Assembly (NCBI GenBank): GCA_025981625.1
Contig: JAICXF010000008.1
Coordinates: 1 to 44,664, forward strand
Length of the DNA: 44,664 bases
Source: Sphingomonas sp.
GTDB lineage: Bacteria; Pseudomonadota; Alphaproteobacteria; Sphingomonadales; Sphingomonadaceae
Direction: 5' to 3'
The position numbers were made by a program, and so were the translations under genes. Numbering within the stretch: the stretch's first letter is position 1; each line of letters starts with the position of its first letter. A model generated the notes under the pieces. The model saw only the letters and a list, made by a program, of their open reading frames with translations. It did not search any database and was not told the origin of the DNA. This document shows positions 7,111-16,157 of this stretch, piece after piece.

Positions 7111-10100
7111 ATGGTGGAGCGGCGGAGCAGCCAGGACTTGGACACGCCGGAACAGGCGCGCACGGTCCGCGCGCGTCGGCGGCCCTTCACGCACATTGCG
7201 GCGATCATTGCTGTCGCCATCCTCGTCATTTTCCTGATTGGCGTCGCCACCGTCTGGTTCCGGCGCATCCCGATCGCCACGCATTACCTGAAACGCGAGT
7301 TCGAGCGTCGCGGCGTTGATGCGAGCTATCACCTCGACCGCGTGGGGCTCAGAACGCAGGAGGTCAGTAATCTCGTCATCGGCGATCCCAGGCATCCCGA
7401 CCTGGTCGCCCGCTATGCCCGCATCGAGACCCGGCTGAAGTGGAACGGCAATTTCTCGGTTTATCGTATCGTTGCCCGAGGCGTCCGGCTTCGCGGCAAG
7501 CTGGTCCACGGGCGGATCAGCTGGGGCCAGATCGACAAGCTGATGCCGCCGCCGTCCAACAAGCCGTTCGCTCTGCCCGACTTCGTGCTCGATATCGCCG
7601 ACAGCAGCATTTCGCTGGGCACGCCATTTGGCCCGCTGGGCGTCGCGATTGAAGGTAACGGCAAGCTGAGCGGCGGCTTCGACGGGCGCGTGGCGGTCGT
7701 CAGCCCGGCCCTGACCCTCGGCCATTGCGGCGGGACCAACCTTCACACCTACCTCGGCGTGACGGTCCGCGCGCGGCGTCCGGGCGTCAAAGGGCCCGTT
7801 ATCTTCGACCGGTTCGCGTGTCCGGCGAGCCGGTTTGAGGTCGCCGCCCCGCGCTTCGAGGCCAACGCGACGTTCAACGAGGCATTCACCCGCGTCGACG
7901 GCAACGGCCGCATGGCGATCGGGAGCCTCGTCGCGGGCAACAACGCCCTCGCCAATTTCCTCGGCGACATAACGTATCGCGGTTCGCTCAAGGCGGTTGA
8001 TGGGGAAGTGAAGCTCTCGGCGCAAAAATCGCGGCTGGCCACGATCGCGGCGGCGCGCACGCGCCTGCAAGGCCATTATCACCTCGGCTATGAAGACGGC
8101 ACGTTCAACCTCGCCGGAACCTATGCCGCGGACAATGCAGCGCTAGCTCCGAGCATGCTCGCGGGAGTGACGCAACCGCTCGCCGCCGCCGGCAAAACCC
8201 CGCTCGGCCCCGTAGCACTCGGCATCGGCAATGCGCTCCTGCGGACCGCCCGCAATTTCAATTCGGCCGGTCACATCAAGGTGGTGAACTTCCCCGGCGG
8301 CGGCGCGGCACGGATCGTGGACGCCGACATCATCGGCCCGAACGGCGCCCGGGCTCACCTCGCCGGCGGCAGCGGCGTAACCTATTACTGGCCCGCCGGC
8401 GGTCTCAGGATCGACAGCGACATCGCCATGGGCGGGGGCGGCCTTCCGCAGGCGCGGGTCACTCTCCGGCAGCCGCGCGCTGGAGCGCCGATGAGCGGGG
8501 TGGCTGATGTCGCGCCATATGTGGCCGGCGGCCAGCGGCTCGCGCTCACCCCGATTCAGTTCGGTCCGGGACCCGGCGGCGCAACCGCAGTCAGCACCGT
8601 CGCTCAGCTCGATGGCCGCTTCCCGGGCGGCCGGGTGCAGGCGCTGAGGCTGCCGATTACCGGGGACGTTGGCCCCGGCGGCAGGTTCGCCTTCGGCCGC
8701 TCCTGCCTGGTGCTCAGTTTCAACTATCTCCAGCTCAGCACCTTCCAGCTCGGAGCCACCCGCCTGCCGGTCTGCCCGGTCGGGGCGGCAATCATCGAAA
8801 AGCGCGCCGGCGGGCCGGTACTGGTCGCCGCGCGGCTGAACCGCCCCGTCCTCAACGGACGCCTGGGCAGTTCACCCTTCCGCCTTGAGGCCGCGCAGGG
8901 CGTCTACAATGGCCAGCAGTTCCGCTTCGACCGGCTCGGAATGCGGCTGGGCCGGCCCACTTCGCCAGTCCTGTTCGGCGCTGACAGCCTCACCGGACGC
9001 ATGGTCGGCAGCAACATCGCCGGCAACTTCACCGGCGCGAGCGCCTCGATCGGCAAGGTCCCGCTGCAATTGAGCGAAGGCAGCGGCCGTTGGAGCTACC
9101 GCAACAAGGACCTGACCATCGACTCGGCAGCGACCGTGTCCGACCGCGATCCGAACCCGCGCTTCTACCCGCTGCGCACCAATGACCTGCATTTCTCGCT
9201 GGCGGGCGATGATATTCGGGCCACGGGCTCGCTGCACCATCCCGCAACCGGGACGCTGGTAACCAACGTCAGCATCGAGCACCGCCTCTCGACCGGCGCC
9301 GGGCATGCCGTGCTGGACGTCCCCGGCCTCGCTTTCGGCCCCAATCTCCAGCCCGAACAGCTCACCCGTCTCACCGAAGGCGTGGTGGCCTTGGTCAACG
9401 GTGTGGTGCGTGGCCAGGGCCGCATCGATTGGGGGGAAGGCGGGAAGGTGACGTCCACCGGAGACTTCTCGACCGCCAACATGGATCTCGCCGCGCCGTT
9501 CGGGCCGGTGACCGGCATGAGCACGACGATCCACTTCGACGACCTGCTCGGCATGACGACGCCGGCTGGCCAGCTGCTGACCGTGCAAAGCGTCAATCCT
9601 GGCATCAGCGTCAACGACGGCGTGGTCCATTACCAGCTGCTGCCCCACAACCGGATCAAGATCGAGCGCGGCGAATGGCCGTTCATGGGCGGCAAGCTCA
9701 TTCTCGAGGAAACGGTGCTCGATTTCGCGCATCACAGCGCCAAGCACCTGACGTTCCGGCTTGAGGGCTTCGATGCCAAACAGTTCGTCGACAGCCTTGG
9801 CTTCAGCGGCTTCGAGCTAAGCGGCATTTTCGACGGTGAGCTGCCAATGGTTTTCGATGATTCCGGCGGGCGAATTGTCGGCGGCCGCTTGGTATCGCGC
9901 GCGCCCGGCGGAGAGCTTAAATATACCGGCACCAAGCCGAAGGGCCTCGGGCCACGGCTTGCCGTCGATCTGCTCAGCGACATCCGCTATCGGTCGATGG
10001 TCATCGGCCTGAACGGCTATCTCTCCGGCGAGTTCGCAACCAGCCTGGCGATCGACCAGGTTTCGCTCGGGCCCGGACACGGATTTATCGCGGGGCTCGT

Positions 10101-10341
10101 CCACTCGGCCTTCAGCAAGCTCCCGCTGAAGCTCAATGTGAACATCAACGGCCCGTTTCGTGCGCTGATTCAAACCGCGAAGGCGTTTAAGGACCCGACG
10201 CAGGTCATCGCCCCGGTAATGCCGTTCCCGGTCGATTCGCCGGCACTGAAGGTCGACGTTCTGAGCACGACGAAGAACGAGACACCCGCGCCCAAGGCCG
10301 CAACTCCAAACCAATCCCCACCATCCGGAGGCACCAAGTGA
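7111..10341 (+). CDS. ydbH: YdbH-like AsmA-family intermembrane transport protein
   Basis: A 1076-residue protein with one N-terminal membrane anchor (about residues 30-50, HIAAIIAVAILVIFLIGVAT). A long repetitive beta-rich periplasmic region follows, ending in the YdbH domain (GFSGFELSGIFDGELPMVF, GGRLVSRAPGGELKYTG). In E. coli, YdbH is one of three redundant AsmA-like bridges (with TamB and YhdP) that move phospholipids to the outer membrane. The ATG at 7111 puts a short charged stretch before the anchor; longer in-frame starts (GTG 7102 or upstream) look like antisense radC sequence. It is longer than the E. coli protein. The stop overlaps the next start as GTGA, so ynbE is translationally coupled. 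Confidence 0.88.
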   Translation: MVERRSSQDLDTPEQARTVRARRRPFTHIAAIIAVAILVIFLIGVATVWFRRIPIATHYLKREFERRGVDASYHLDRVGLRTQEVSNLVIGDPRHPDLVARYARIETRLKWNGNFSVYRIVARGVRLRGKLVHGRISWGQIDKLMPPPSNKPFALPDFVLDIADSSISLGTPFGPLGVAIEGNGKLSGGFDGRVAVVSPALTLGHCGGTNLHTYLGVTVRARRPGVKGPVIFDRFACPASRFEVAAPRFEANATFNEAFTRVDGNGRMAIGSLVAGNNALANFLGDITYRGSLKAVDGEVKLSAQKSRLATIAAARTRLQGHYHLGYEDGTFNLAGTYAADNAALAPSMLAGVTQPLAAAGKTPLGPVALGIGNALLRTARNFNSAGHIKVVNFPGGGAARIVDADIIGPNGARAHLAGGSGVTYYWPAGGLRIDSDIAMGGGGLPQARVTLRQPRAGAPMSGVADVAPYVAGGQRLALTPIQFGPGPGGATAVSTVAQLDGRFPGGRVQALRLPITGDVGPGGRFAFGRSCLVLSFNYLQLSTFQLGATRLPVCPVGAAIIEKRAGGPVLVAARLNRPVLNGRLGSSPFRLEAAQGVYNGQQFRFDRLGMRLGRPTSPVLFGADSLTGRMVGSNIAGNFTGASASIGKVPLQLSEGSGRWSYRNKDLTIDSAATVSDRDPNPRFYPLRTNDLHFSLAGDDIRATGSLHHPATGTLVTNVSIEHRLSTGAGHAVLDVPGLAFGPNLQPEQLTRLTEGVVALVNGVVRGQGRIDWGEGGKVTSTGDFSTANMDLAAPFGPVTGMSTTIHFDDLLGMTTPAGQLLTVQSVNPGISVNDGVVHYQLLPHNRIKIERGEWPFMGGKLILEETVLDFAHHSAKHLTFRLEGFDAKQFVDSLGFSGFELSGIFDGELPMVFDDSGGRIVGGRLVSRAPGGELKYTGTKPKGLGPRLAVDLLSDIRYRSMVIGLNGYLSGEFATSLAIDQVSLGPGHGFIAGLVHSAFSKLPLKLNVNINGPFRALIQTAKAFKDPTQVIAPVMPFPVDSPALKVDVLSTTKNETPAPKAATPNQSPPSGGTK

Positions 10342-10559
10342 GCAAAGCATTCGCCAACCTCTCGAGGCTTGTGGCCTTGATCGCGGCGGCCGGACCGCTG
10401 ACCGGCTGCATTACCGTCAAAGCGCCGGAGAAGCCGATCGTGGTGAACCTGAACGTCGACATCAAGCAGGAGGTGCTGGTCCGGCTCCAGCAGGACGTCC
10501 AGCAGATGATCCAGAAGAATCCGCAGGCGTTTCCGCCGCCGCCGACGTCGAAGAAATGA
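10338..10559 (+). CDS. ynbE: YnbE-like lipoprotein
   Basis: A 73-residue outer-membrane lipoprotein starting at a GTG that overlaps the ydbH stop. The lipobox LTGC places the lipidated Cys at residue 24; the mature part carries the family core KAPEKPIVVNLNVDIKQEV. In E. coli YnbE multimerises by beta-strand stacking onto the C-terminus of YdbH, completing the bridge between the two membranes. The C-terminus is Pro-rich here (FPPPPTSKK). The next gene overlaps by ATGA. Confidence 0.9.
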   Translation: MSKAFANLSRLVALIAAAGPLTGCITVKAPEKPIVVNLNVDIKQEVLVRLQQDVQQMIQKNPQAFPPPPTSKK

Positions 10560-10924
10560 CGCGCGCTGCCTTTTGTGCCCTCGCGGCCGCCCTTCTGGCG
10601 GCGCCGCTTCAAGCGCAGTCCTCCGGGCTCGGGGCAGCCATCGCGGCGGGTCAGGTGGGCGAACGCTACGACGGCTACATGGGCAGCGTGGGCACCACTT
10701 CCGAAGGGCTTCGCCTAGAGATTGCCGCAGTGAACCTGCGGCGCCGCAACCTTTATATCCAACTCGCGACCCGACGCCGGGTCACGCCGGCGGTGGTCGG
10801 TATCACCACCGCCTGTGAGTTGTTCACGCAACTGGCGCCAGGAGAGGCATACATGCTCGCCGACGGCACCTGGCGGCAGCGCGCGCCCGGGGAGCCCGCG
10901 CCGAGGCCCGATCACTGCCGCTGA
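10556..10924 (+). CDS. ydbL: YdbL family (DUF1318) periplasmic protein
   Basis: A 122-residue protein with a cleavable signal peptide (MTRAAFCALAAALLAAPLQA). The mature domain has the DUF1318 core GQVGERYDGYMG and a second conserved block around RRNLYIQLATRR. In E. coli, YdbL prevents runaway YnbE multimerisation and so acts as a chaperone of the YdbH-YnbE bridge. The start overlaps the ynbE stop as ATGA, so the three genes form one coupled operon. Confidence 0.88.
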   Translation: MTRAAFCALAAALLAAPLQAQSSGLGAAIAAGQVGERYDGYMGSVGTTSEGLRLEIAAVNLRRRNLYIQLATRRRVTPAVVGITTACELFTQLAPGEAYMLADGTWRQRAPGEPAPRPDHCR

Positions 10925-10946
10925 AAAGCCCTTCCGCCGCACGCGG

Positions 10947-10975
10947 TTGACTATCCATCCTCCCGTTCATAAAGG
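10947..10975 (+). promoter_or_regulatory. Possible sigma70-type promoter for the F0 operon
   Basis: TTGACT at 10947-10952 and TAAAGG at 10970-10975 are separated by 17 bp. The -35 match is good and the -10 match is poor. It lies in the 142-bp gap between ydbL and atpI, the only plausible place for the ATP synthase F0 promoter. A GCCCC/GGGGC inverted repeat at 11026-11048 lies just before the atpI ribosome-binding site. Confidence 0.35.
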
Positions 10976-11066
10976 GTGCCCGCCTTGGCGGTGCAGCTTT
11001 CCGCCATGTTCTTCGTCCCTCGCTGGCCCCGTGAGCTTCGGCAGGGGCGACGCACAGGGGAGAGAC

Positions 11067-11402
11067 ATGGCTGAGGACGACACCGGCGAGGTCCCGAAGC
11101 TTCCACCAGACGCGCGGCTCGAATCGCTCGATGAGCGGCTCGACCGGCTGCAGCAGGCGGAGGCCAAGCGGACCGCAAAAAGGCAGCCTGATGCCAGCTA
11201 TCAGGCCGGCCAGCTGATCTTGAGTCAGCTCGTGGGCTGCCCTCTTGGGGGCGGAATCGTCGGTTGGCTGCTCGACCGCTGGTTGGGCACAAGGCCGTGG
11301 TTGATGTTGGTGATGCTCTTCCTCGGTTTCGCGGTCGGCATCTGGAACGTCATTCGAATTTCAAACAAGGCTCAGGGCGAGGCTCGGAGCCGACGGGAAT
11401 AG
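11067..11402 (+). CDS. atpI: AtpI/AtpZ-like F0 assembly protein
   Basis: A 111-residue membrane protein starting at the ATG at 11067 behind AGGGGAGAGAC. The N-terminal half is charged (RLESLDERLDRLQQAEAKR). Two membrane segments follow (LVGCPLGGGIVGWLLDRWLG and PWLMLVMLFLGFAVGIW) and the C-terminus is basic. This gene is usually first in alphaproteobacterial F0 operons and helps assemble the c-ring or supplies Mg2+. atpB follows after 9 bp. Confidence 0.85.
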   Translation: MAEDDTGEVPKLPPDARLESLDERLDRLQQAEAKRTAKRQPDASYQAGQLILSQLVGCPLGGGIVGWLLDRWLGTRPWLMLVMLFLGFAVGIWNVIRISNKAQGEARSRRE

Positions 11403-11411
11403 GGAAGAAAA

Positions 11412-12191
11412 GTGGCCGCCGAGGGTAAAATTGACCCGATGCACCAGTTCGTGATCCAGCCGATTTTCGGTTCGTTCGGGCACAACAATCCCTTCGTCTT
11501 CACGAACAGCGCGCTGTGGACGCTCATCGTTCTGGGCGTAATCTGGCTGTTCATGTTCGGCGGCATGAAGCGCGAGCTGATCCCCGGACGCTGGCAGGTC
11601 GCGGTCGAGGGACTGATCAGCTTCGTCGACGACATGGTCAATGTGAGCATTGGCCCCGAAGGCAAGAAGTTCCTGCCGTGGGTATTCACGGCGTTCGTCT
11701 TCCTCCTGTTCGCCAACCTCATCGGCAACATGCCGTTCGGGATTTACGCACCGGCACACCCATTCACGATCACCGCCCAGTTCACTTTCACCGGCGTCAT
11801 GTCGCTGATCACCTTCGCGATCGTGCTCGGCGTCGGCTTCTGGAAGCACGGACTTCACTTCTTCTCGCTGTTCGTTCCGAGGGACGCGCCGCTTGTCTTC
11901 AAGTTCGTTATCGCGCCGATCGAGCTCGTAAGCTTCCTCGTCAGGCCGTTCAGCCTCGGACTGCGGCCTTTCATCGCGATGTTCGCCGGCCACGTTCTGC
12001 TCGATGTGTTCGGCAATTTCGTCGTCCAGTCGCTGAACAGCCACAGCGCCGGCGGCGTCGGCATCTGGCTGCTGTCGATGGCCTTCATCATGTTCGTGAG
12101 CATGATCGAGCTGCTGGTCGCCGCGATTCAGGCCTACGTCTTCGCAATTCTCACCTCGCTGTACATCGGCGAGGCCGTGAACCTTCACTAA
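11412..12191 (+). CDS. atpB: ATP synthase F0 subunit a
   Basis: A 259-residue polytopic membrane subunit starting at GTG 11412. It forms the proton half-channels against the c-ring. The essential arginine (Arg210 in E. coli numbering) is visible as Arg185 in SLGLRPFIAMFAGH, followed by the conserved C-terminal helix MIELLVAAIQAYVFAILTSL. The segment after the arginine reads RPFIAM where many bacteria have RLFxNM, so a proline and an alanine replace the usual leucine and asparagine. Otherwise the protein is of normal length. Confidence 0.96.
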   Translation: MAAEGKIDPMHQFVIQPIFGSFGHNNPFVFTNSALWTLIVLGVIWLFMFGGMKRELIPGRWQVAVEGLISFVDDMVNVSIGPEGKKFLPWVFTAFVFLLFANLIGNMPFGIYAPAHPFTITAQFTFTGVMSLITFAIVLGVGFWKHGLHFFSLFVPRDAPLVFKFVIAPIELVSFLVRPFSLGLRPFIAMFAGHVLLDVFGNFVVQSLNSHSAGGVGIWLLSMAFIMFVSMIELLVAAIQAYVFAILTSLYIGEAVNLH

Positions 12192-12218
12192 CCTTCCGTT
12201 TTTCAAAGGAGTTCAATC

Positions 12219-12446
12219 ATGGATGTCGCTTCTGCAAAGCTTATCGGCGCTGGTCTCGCGGCGATCGGCGTTGGCGCGGCCGCAGCCGGCGTCGGCTATG
12301 TCTTCGGATCGTTCCTCCAGAGCGCCATCCGCAACCCGGCGGCCTCTGACGGCCAGCAGGGCCGACTGTACATCGGCTTCGCCGCCGCCGAGCTTCTCGG
12401 CCTCATGGCGTTCGCCGTCGCCATGCTCATCCTCTTCGCTTTCTGA
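12219..12446 (+). CDS. atpE: ATP synthase F0 subunit c
   Basis: A 75-residue hairpin of two membrane helices with the polar loop RNPAASDGQQGR. The proton-carrying carboxylate is Glu58 (FAAAELLGLM). The first helix carries the Ala/Gly pattern that packs the c-ring (GAGLAAIGVGAAAAGVG). An AAAGGAG ribosome-binding site lies 8 nt before the ATG, strong as expected for the most abundant F0 subunit. Confidence 0.97.
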   Translation: MDVASAKLIGAGLAAIGVGAAAAGVGYVFGSFLQSAIRNPAASDGQQGRLYIGFAAAELLGLMAFAVAMLILFAF

Positions 12447-12482
12447 TCGAGGGAGCATCGGGCCTGGTCCCGAGGATCTGAA

Positions 12483-12974
12483 ATGCCTCAGCTTTCACAG
12501 CTTTCCCAAGTCTATCTATCCCAGTTCCTGTGGCTGGCGATTGCGCTTGGCTTCATCTTTTTCGTGATCGCCCGCGGAATGGTGCCGAAGATCCAGGCGA
12601 CGGTGGAAGCACGCGAGCAGCAGATCGCCGGCGATCTCGAGGCTGCGCAGAAGGCGCGGCTCGCGGCGGACGAGACGGAGGCTGCGTGGCGCTCGCGGAT
12701 GGATTCTGCCCGGGCCGACGCGGCGCGCATCGCTCAGGAAGCCAAAGCCCGGAGCGGCCGCGACAGCGAAGCGAAGGTCAAGGCGGCCGCCGACAAGATC
12801 AACCTCAAGGTCGAATCCGCACAGGGCAAAATCCGCGACGCCGTCGCCTCCGCCCGCGCGGAAATCGAGTTTGTGGCCGCCGAAGCTGCGCAGGAGATGG
12901 TCCGGCGCGTGGCGGACCTGACGGTCAACAAGGAAGAGGCTGCCGCAGCGGTGAAGGCCGAACTGAATGTCTAG
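12483..12974 (+). CDS. atpF2: ATP synthase F0 subunit b'
   Basis: A 163-residue peripheral-stalk subunit: one N-terminal membrane helix (FLWLAIALGFIFFVIARGMV) and a long Ala/Glu/Lys-rich coiled coil. Alphaproteobacteria and phototrophs carry two unlike b subunits that form a heterodimer; this one, directly after atpE, is b' by position. Its 3' end overlaps the next gene by 8 bp. Confidence 0.92.
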   Translation: MPQLSQLSQVYLSQFLWLAIALGFIFFVIARGMVPKIQATVEAREQQIAGDLEAAQKARLAADETEAAWRSRMDSARADAARIAQEAKARSGRDSEAKVKAAADKINLKVESAQGKIRDAVASARAEIEFVAAEAAQEMVRRVADLTVNKEEAAAAVKAELNV

Positions 12975-13509
12975 CGCAATGCTCATGGCCGCGGTCGCCC
13001 AGGCGCCCGAGGCAGCGGAGCCGACCGCGTTCTGGCTGAACCCGGGCGGCTGGGTGGCGCTCGCGGTGCTCGTCGTCTTCATCCTGCTCATCTGGAAGAA
13101 GGTTCCGGGTGCAGTGGGACGCGCGCTCGACAGCAAGATCGCCTTGATCCGCGATCAGCTCGCCGAAGCGGAATCGCTGCGCAAGGAAGCCGAGGCGCTG
13201 AAGGCCGAATATCAAGCCAAGGCTGCTTCCGCCGACAAGGACCGTGAGGCGCTTCTGGAGCGTGCTCGCCATGAGGCTGACGAGATCGTCGCCAAGGCGA
13301 AGACGGACTCCGAAGCCCTGATCGAGCGCCGCACGCGCATGGCCGAGGACAAGATCGCCGCCGAGGAACGCACCGCCGTCGAACAGCTGCGCGCCGCAGC
13401 CGCCGATGCCGCGGCCAAGGCCGCCGCGAAACTCATCGCCGAGCGCCACGACGCCGCTGCGGACTCCAGGATCGTCGATCAGACGATCAAGGAAATCGCC
13501 AGAGGGTAA
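12967..13509 (+). CDS. atpF: ATP synthase F0 subunit b
   Basis: A 180-residue subunit with a short N-terminal extension, one membrane helix (GGWVALAVLVVFILLIWKKV) and a long coiled coil (ALDSKIALIRDQLAEAESLR onward). It pairs with b' to form the stator stalk. The ATG at 12967 lies within the end of the b' gene. F1 genes are absent here, matching the separate F0 and F1 operons of alphaproteobacteria. Confidence 0.94.
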   Translation: MSSAMLMAAVAQAPEAAEPTAFWLNPGGWVALAVLVVFILLIWKKVPGAVGRALDSKIALIRDQLAEAESLRKEAEALKAEYQAKAASADKDREALLERARHEADEIVAKAKTDSEALIERRTRMAEDKIAAEERTAVEQLRAAAADAAAKAAAKLIAERHDAAADSRIVDQTIKEIARG

Positions 13510-13512
13510 GAG

Positions 13513-13580
13513 CCCTCATCCCGGCCCTCTTCCGCATGCGGGAGAAGGGGGAATGCCGCAAAGCGGCACGAGGATGAGGG
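13513..13580. repeat. Interspersed palindromic repeat, probable two-way terminator
   Basis: Outer arms CCCTCATCC (13513-13521) and GGATGAGGG (13572-13580) enclose an inner palindrome around CCGCATGCGG and a small hairpin TGCCGCAAAGCGGCA. It sits between two convergent genes (atpF stop 13509, CBS gene stop 13587), so RNA from either side would fold here. The CCCTCATCC-type element is a common interspersed repeat in related genomes. Confidence 0.7.
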
Positions 13581-13586
13581 TGAGTA

Positions 13587-14015
13587 TTATTGCTGGTGCG
13601 CGCCGCCGGGCTGGCTGACACCCTCCAACGCCTGCTCGGCCTCATCGTCCCGGCCGTTCTGTGTCAGATCACCGAGACTGACGATGCCGCACAGCTTCTG
13701 CTGATCATCGATCACCGGCAAGCGCCGGACTTGGGCTTCGCTCATTCGCGCGGCGATATCGTCGATATTGTCGTCGATCCGCGCCGCGACGACATCGTTT
13801 GTCATCAGCTCGCGAACCGGCGTGTCGGGCCCATGTCCCTCGGCCACCCCGCGGACCGCGATGTCCCGATCGGTGATCATGCCAATCAGCCGGTCGCCGT
13901 CGGTCACGGGAATGGCCCCCGCATCGGCCCTGAGCATGAAACCCGCAGCTTCACGGACCGTCTGCTCGGCACGCACCGTCTGGACGTTGCGTGTCATCAC
14001 TTCGCTAACTTTCAT
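13587..14015 (-). CDS. CBS-domain protein
   Basis: A 142-residue cytoplasmic protein made of two CBS domains (about residues 8-60 and 72-122), recognisable from GAIPVTDGDRLIGMITDRDI and VRRLPVIDDQQKLCGIVSLG. Paired CBS domains bind adenosine nucleotides and act as energy or redox sensors. There is no fused effector, so its target is unknown. It lies downstream of paaZ by 61 bp but has its own start context. The tail (SQPGGAHQQ) is low-complexity. Confidence 0.88.
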   Translation of the reverse strand: MKVSEVMTRNVQTVRAEQTVREAAGFMLRADAGAIPVTDGDRLIGMITDRDIAVRGVAEGHGPDTPVRELMTNDVVAARIDDNIDDIAARMSEAQVRRLPVIDDQQKLCGIVSLGDLTQNGRDDEAEQALEGVSQPGGAHQQ

Positions 14016-14076
14016 CGGGCTTCTCCTGCTGGGATCGACCGTTGAAACGAATGCCCCGGAGGCGCCGTTCCTCTCG

Positions 14077-16098
14077 TTACGGCAGGTTCTCGGTCAGGAG
14101 GTCATACGTCGCGACCAGCTCGTCCTTCTGGTTGAAGATCTCGACCGCCCAGCGGACCTGTCCGGTCTCCTCGGACTTGATCGACTTGGCGCGAACGGTG
14201 AGTTCCACCCGAATGGAGTCGCCGGGATACACCGGGGTCAGGAAGCGAAGATTCTCGAGCCCGGTATTCGCAAGCACCGGCCCCGGATCGGGATCCACGA
14301 ACAGGCCCGCGGCGAAGCTGAGCAGCAGGTATCCGTGGGCAACCCGACCCTCGAAGATCGGCGACGCCTTCGCCGCTTCATCGTCCATGTGCGCGTAGAA
14401 TTTGTCGCCGGTGAACTCGGCGAAATGTTCGATGTCCTCGATGCTGACGGTCCGGCTCGGCGTCTGCCACGTATCGCCAATGTGCAGCTCACTCATCTTC
14501 AGCCGGAAGGGGTGGACGCCAATGATGTGCTTGGGCGCGCCCGGCACATATTGTTCGGTTATCGCGGCAATCATCGCGGGGGACGACTGGAGCGCGGTGC
14601 GCTGCATGTAATGCTTAACCCCGCGAACGCCGCCCATCTCCTCGCTCCCGCCGGCTCGCCCGGGGCCGCCGTGGACGAGCACCGGCAGCGGCGAGCCGTG
14701 TCCGGTGGATTCAGCGGCATTGGTGCGGTCGATGACCAGCATCCGCCCGTGATACGCCGCGGCGCCTTGCACGAAGTCGCGCGCGGCGACAGGCGAATGG
14801 GTGAACAGCGACAGCACGAGGCTGCCCTTGCCGCGGTTCGCGAGCGCGATGGCATCCGTCATGTCGCGATACGGCATGATCGTCGAAACCGGCCCAAACG
14901 GTTCGCAATCATGCACGGCGTCGTTCTTCCACGGATCGTCTGTCCGCAGCAGAACAGGTTGCAGGAACGCTCCGCCGGGCACTGGCGAATCAGCGTTCGG
15001 GTCGCCGGCCACGATACGCGCGCCAGCGGTTTCGAGTTCGGCGATTTTCTGGCGAACATCGTCCCGCTGGCTGACGCTGACGAGCGCCCCCATGCGCGTG
15101 TCTGCCGAACGGGGGTCGCCGACCCTGGTTTGGGCGAGCCGTCCGCCGAGCGCCTGCTGCACCGCATCCAGATATTCGGCCGGTGCCATGGCGCGCCGGA
15201 TGGCGGTGCACTTCTGGCCCGCCTTGACCGTCATCTCGGTCGCGACTTCCCTGATGAACAGGTCGAACTCCGGCGTGCCGGGCGCCGCGTCTGGCCCGAG
15301 CAGGGAGGCGTTCAGGCTGTCCTGTTCGGCGATGAAACGGACCGATTCCCTTACGACCGTCGGATGCGTGCGCAATTTGAGTGCCGTGTGCGCCGAACCC
15401 GTGAAGCTGACGATGTCCTGCCCGGTCAGGTGATCAAACAGGTCGCCAACGCCACCAACGATTAGCTGGATCGCCCCGTCCGGCAGGACATTGGCCTCGA
15501 CCATGATCTTGAAGGCCGCTTCGGTCAGGTAGGCCGTCGCGGACGCGGGCTTAACAATCGCCGGAACGCCGGCGAGAATCGTGGGCGCGAGCTTCTCCAG
15601 CATCCCCCAGACGGGAAAGTTGAAGGCGTTGATGTGGACGGCCGCGCCCTGCAGCGACGTATAGATGTGCTGGCCCACGAAGGTGCCGTTCTTCGACAAC
15701 CCTTCGAGCTGGCCGTCCAGGAGCACATGCGCGTCGGGTAGCTCCCGCCGACCCTTCGACGAGAAGGAGAACAGCGTCCCCGCGCCGCCTTCAATATCGA
15801 TCCACCCGTCCTTGCGCGTGGCGCCCGTCAGATAGTTGAGGTCGTACAGCTCCTCCTTGCGCGCCATGATTGCCAGACCGAGCGCCTTCAGCATTCGCGC
15901 GCGTTCGTGGAAGGTCAGCCTGCGAAGCGCCGGCCCGCCGACCTCGCGCGCATGCCGAAGCATGCCGCCAAAATCGATTCCGCCTGAACCGGTGATCGCC
16001 ACTGGCGTGCCGTCGATGGCACTTGGGATCTCGGACAGCCCACCATCGCCGGCGATCCAGCGATCGCGCTCATAATTCAGCAGCTGGGGAGTTTTCAT
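14077..16098 (-). CDS. paaZ: Bifunctional PaaZ: oxepin-CoA hydrolase / semialdehyde dehydrogenase
   Basis: A 673-residue fusion. Residues about 1-525 are an aldehyde dehydrogenase domain, with the general base in AEQDSLN and the catalytic cysteine in [11 protein letters not shown]. Residues about 545-673 are a MaoC-type hot-dog domain with the hydratase pair in DKFYAHMD and an EGRVAHGY block. PaaZ opens the seven-membered oxepin-CoA ring and oxidises the resulting semialdehyde to 3-oxo-5,6-dehydrosuberyl-CoA in aerobic phenylacetate breakdown. It is transcribed away from paaABCE, with one small gene between. Both catalytic domains look intact. Confidence 0.95.
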   Translation of the reverse strand: MKTPQLLNYERDRWIAGDGGLSEIPSAIDGTPVAITGSGGIDFGGMLRHAREVGGPALRRLTFHERARMLKALGLAIMARKEELYDLNYLTGATRKDGWIDIEGGAGTLFSFSSKGRRELPDAHVLLDGQLEGLSKNGTFVGQHIYTSLQGAAVHINAFNFPVWGMLEKLAPTILAGVPAIVKPASATAYLTEAAFKIMVEANVLPDGAIQLIVGGVGDLFDHLTGQDIVSFTGSAHTALKLRTHPTVVRESVRFIAEQDSLNASLLGPDAAPGTPEFDLFIREVATEMTVKAGQKCTAIRRAMAPAEYLDAVQQALGGRLAQTRVGDPRSADTRMGALVSVSQRDDVRQKIAELETAGARIVAGDPNADSPVPGGAFLQPVLLRTDDPWKNDAVHDCEPFGPVSTIMPYRDMTDAIALANRGKGSLVLSLFTHSPVAARDFVQGAAAYHGRMLVIDRTNAAESTGHGSPLPVLVHGGPGRAGGSEEMGGVRGVKHYMQRTALQSSPAMIAAITEQYVPGAPKHIIGVHPFRLKMSELHIGDTWQTPSRTVSIEDIEHFAEFTGDKFYAHMDDEAAKASPIFEGRVAHGYLLLSFAAGLFVDPDPGPVLANTGLENLRFLTPVYPGDSIRVELTVRAKSIKSEETGQVRWAVEIFNQKDELVATYDLLTENLP

Positions 16099-16157
16099 CG
16101 GGTCATTACGTCAGTTCCTGCTGAAGGTGTGGCAGTCACCTTCGTAGCGTGCTGTCC

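Noticed and set aside
13768..15465. Long (565-codon) plus-strand reading frame opposite the CBS gene and paaZ
   Set aside because: It is antisense to two clear genes; its translation is Arg/His/Gly-rich without domain motifs, as expected from high-GC shadow frames.
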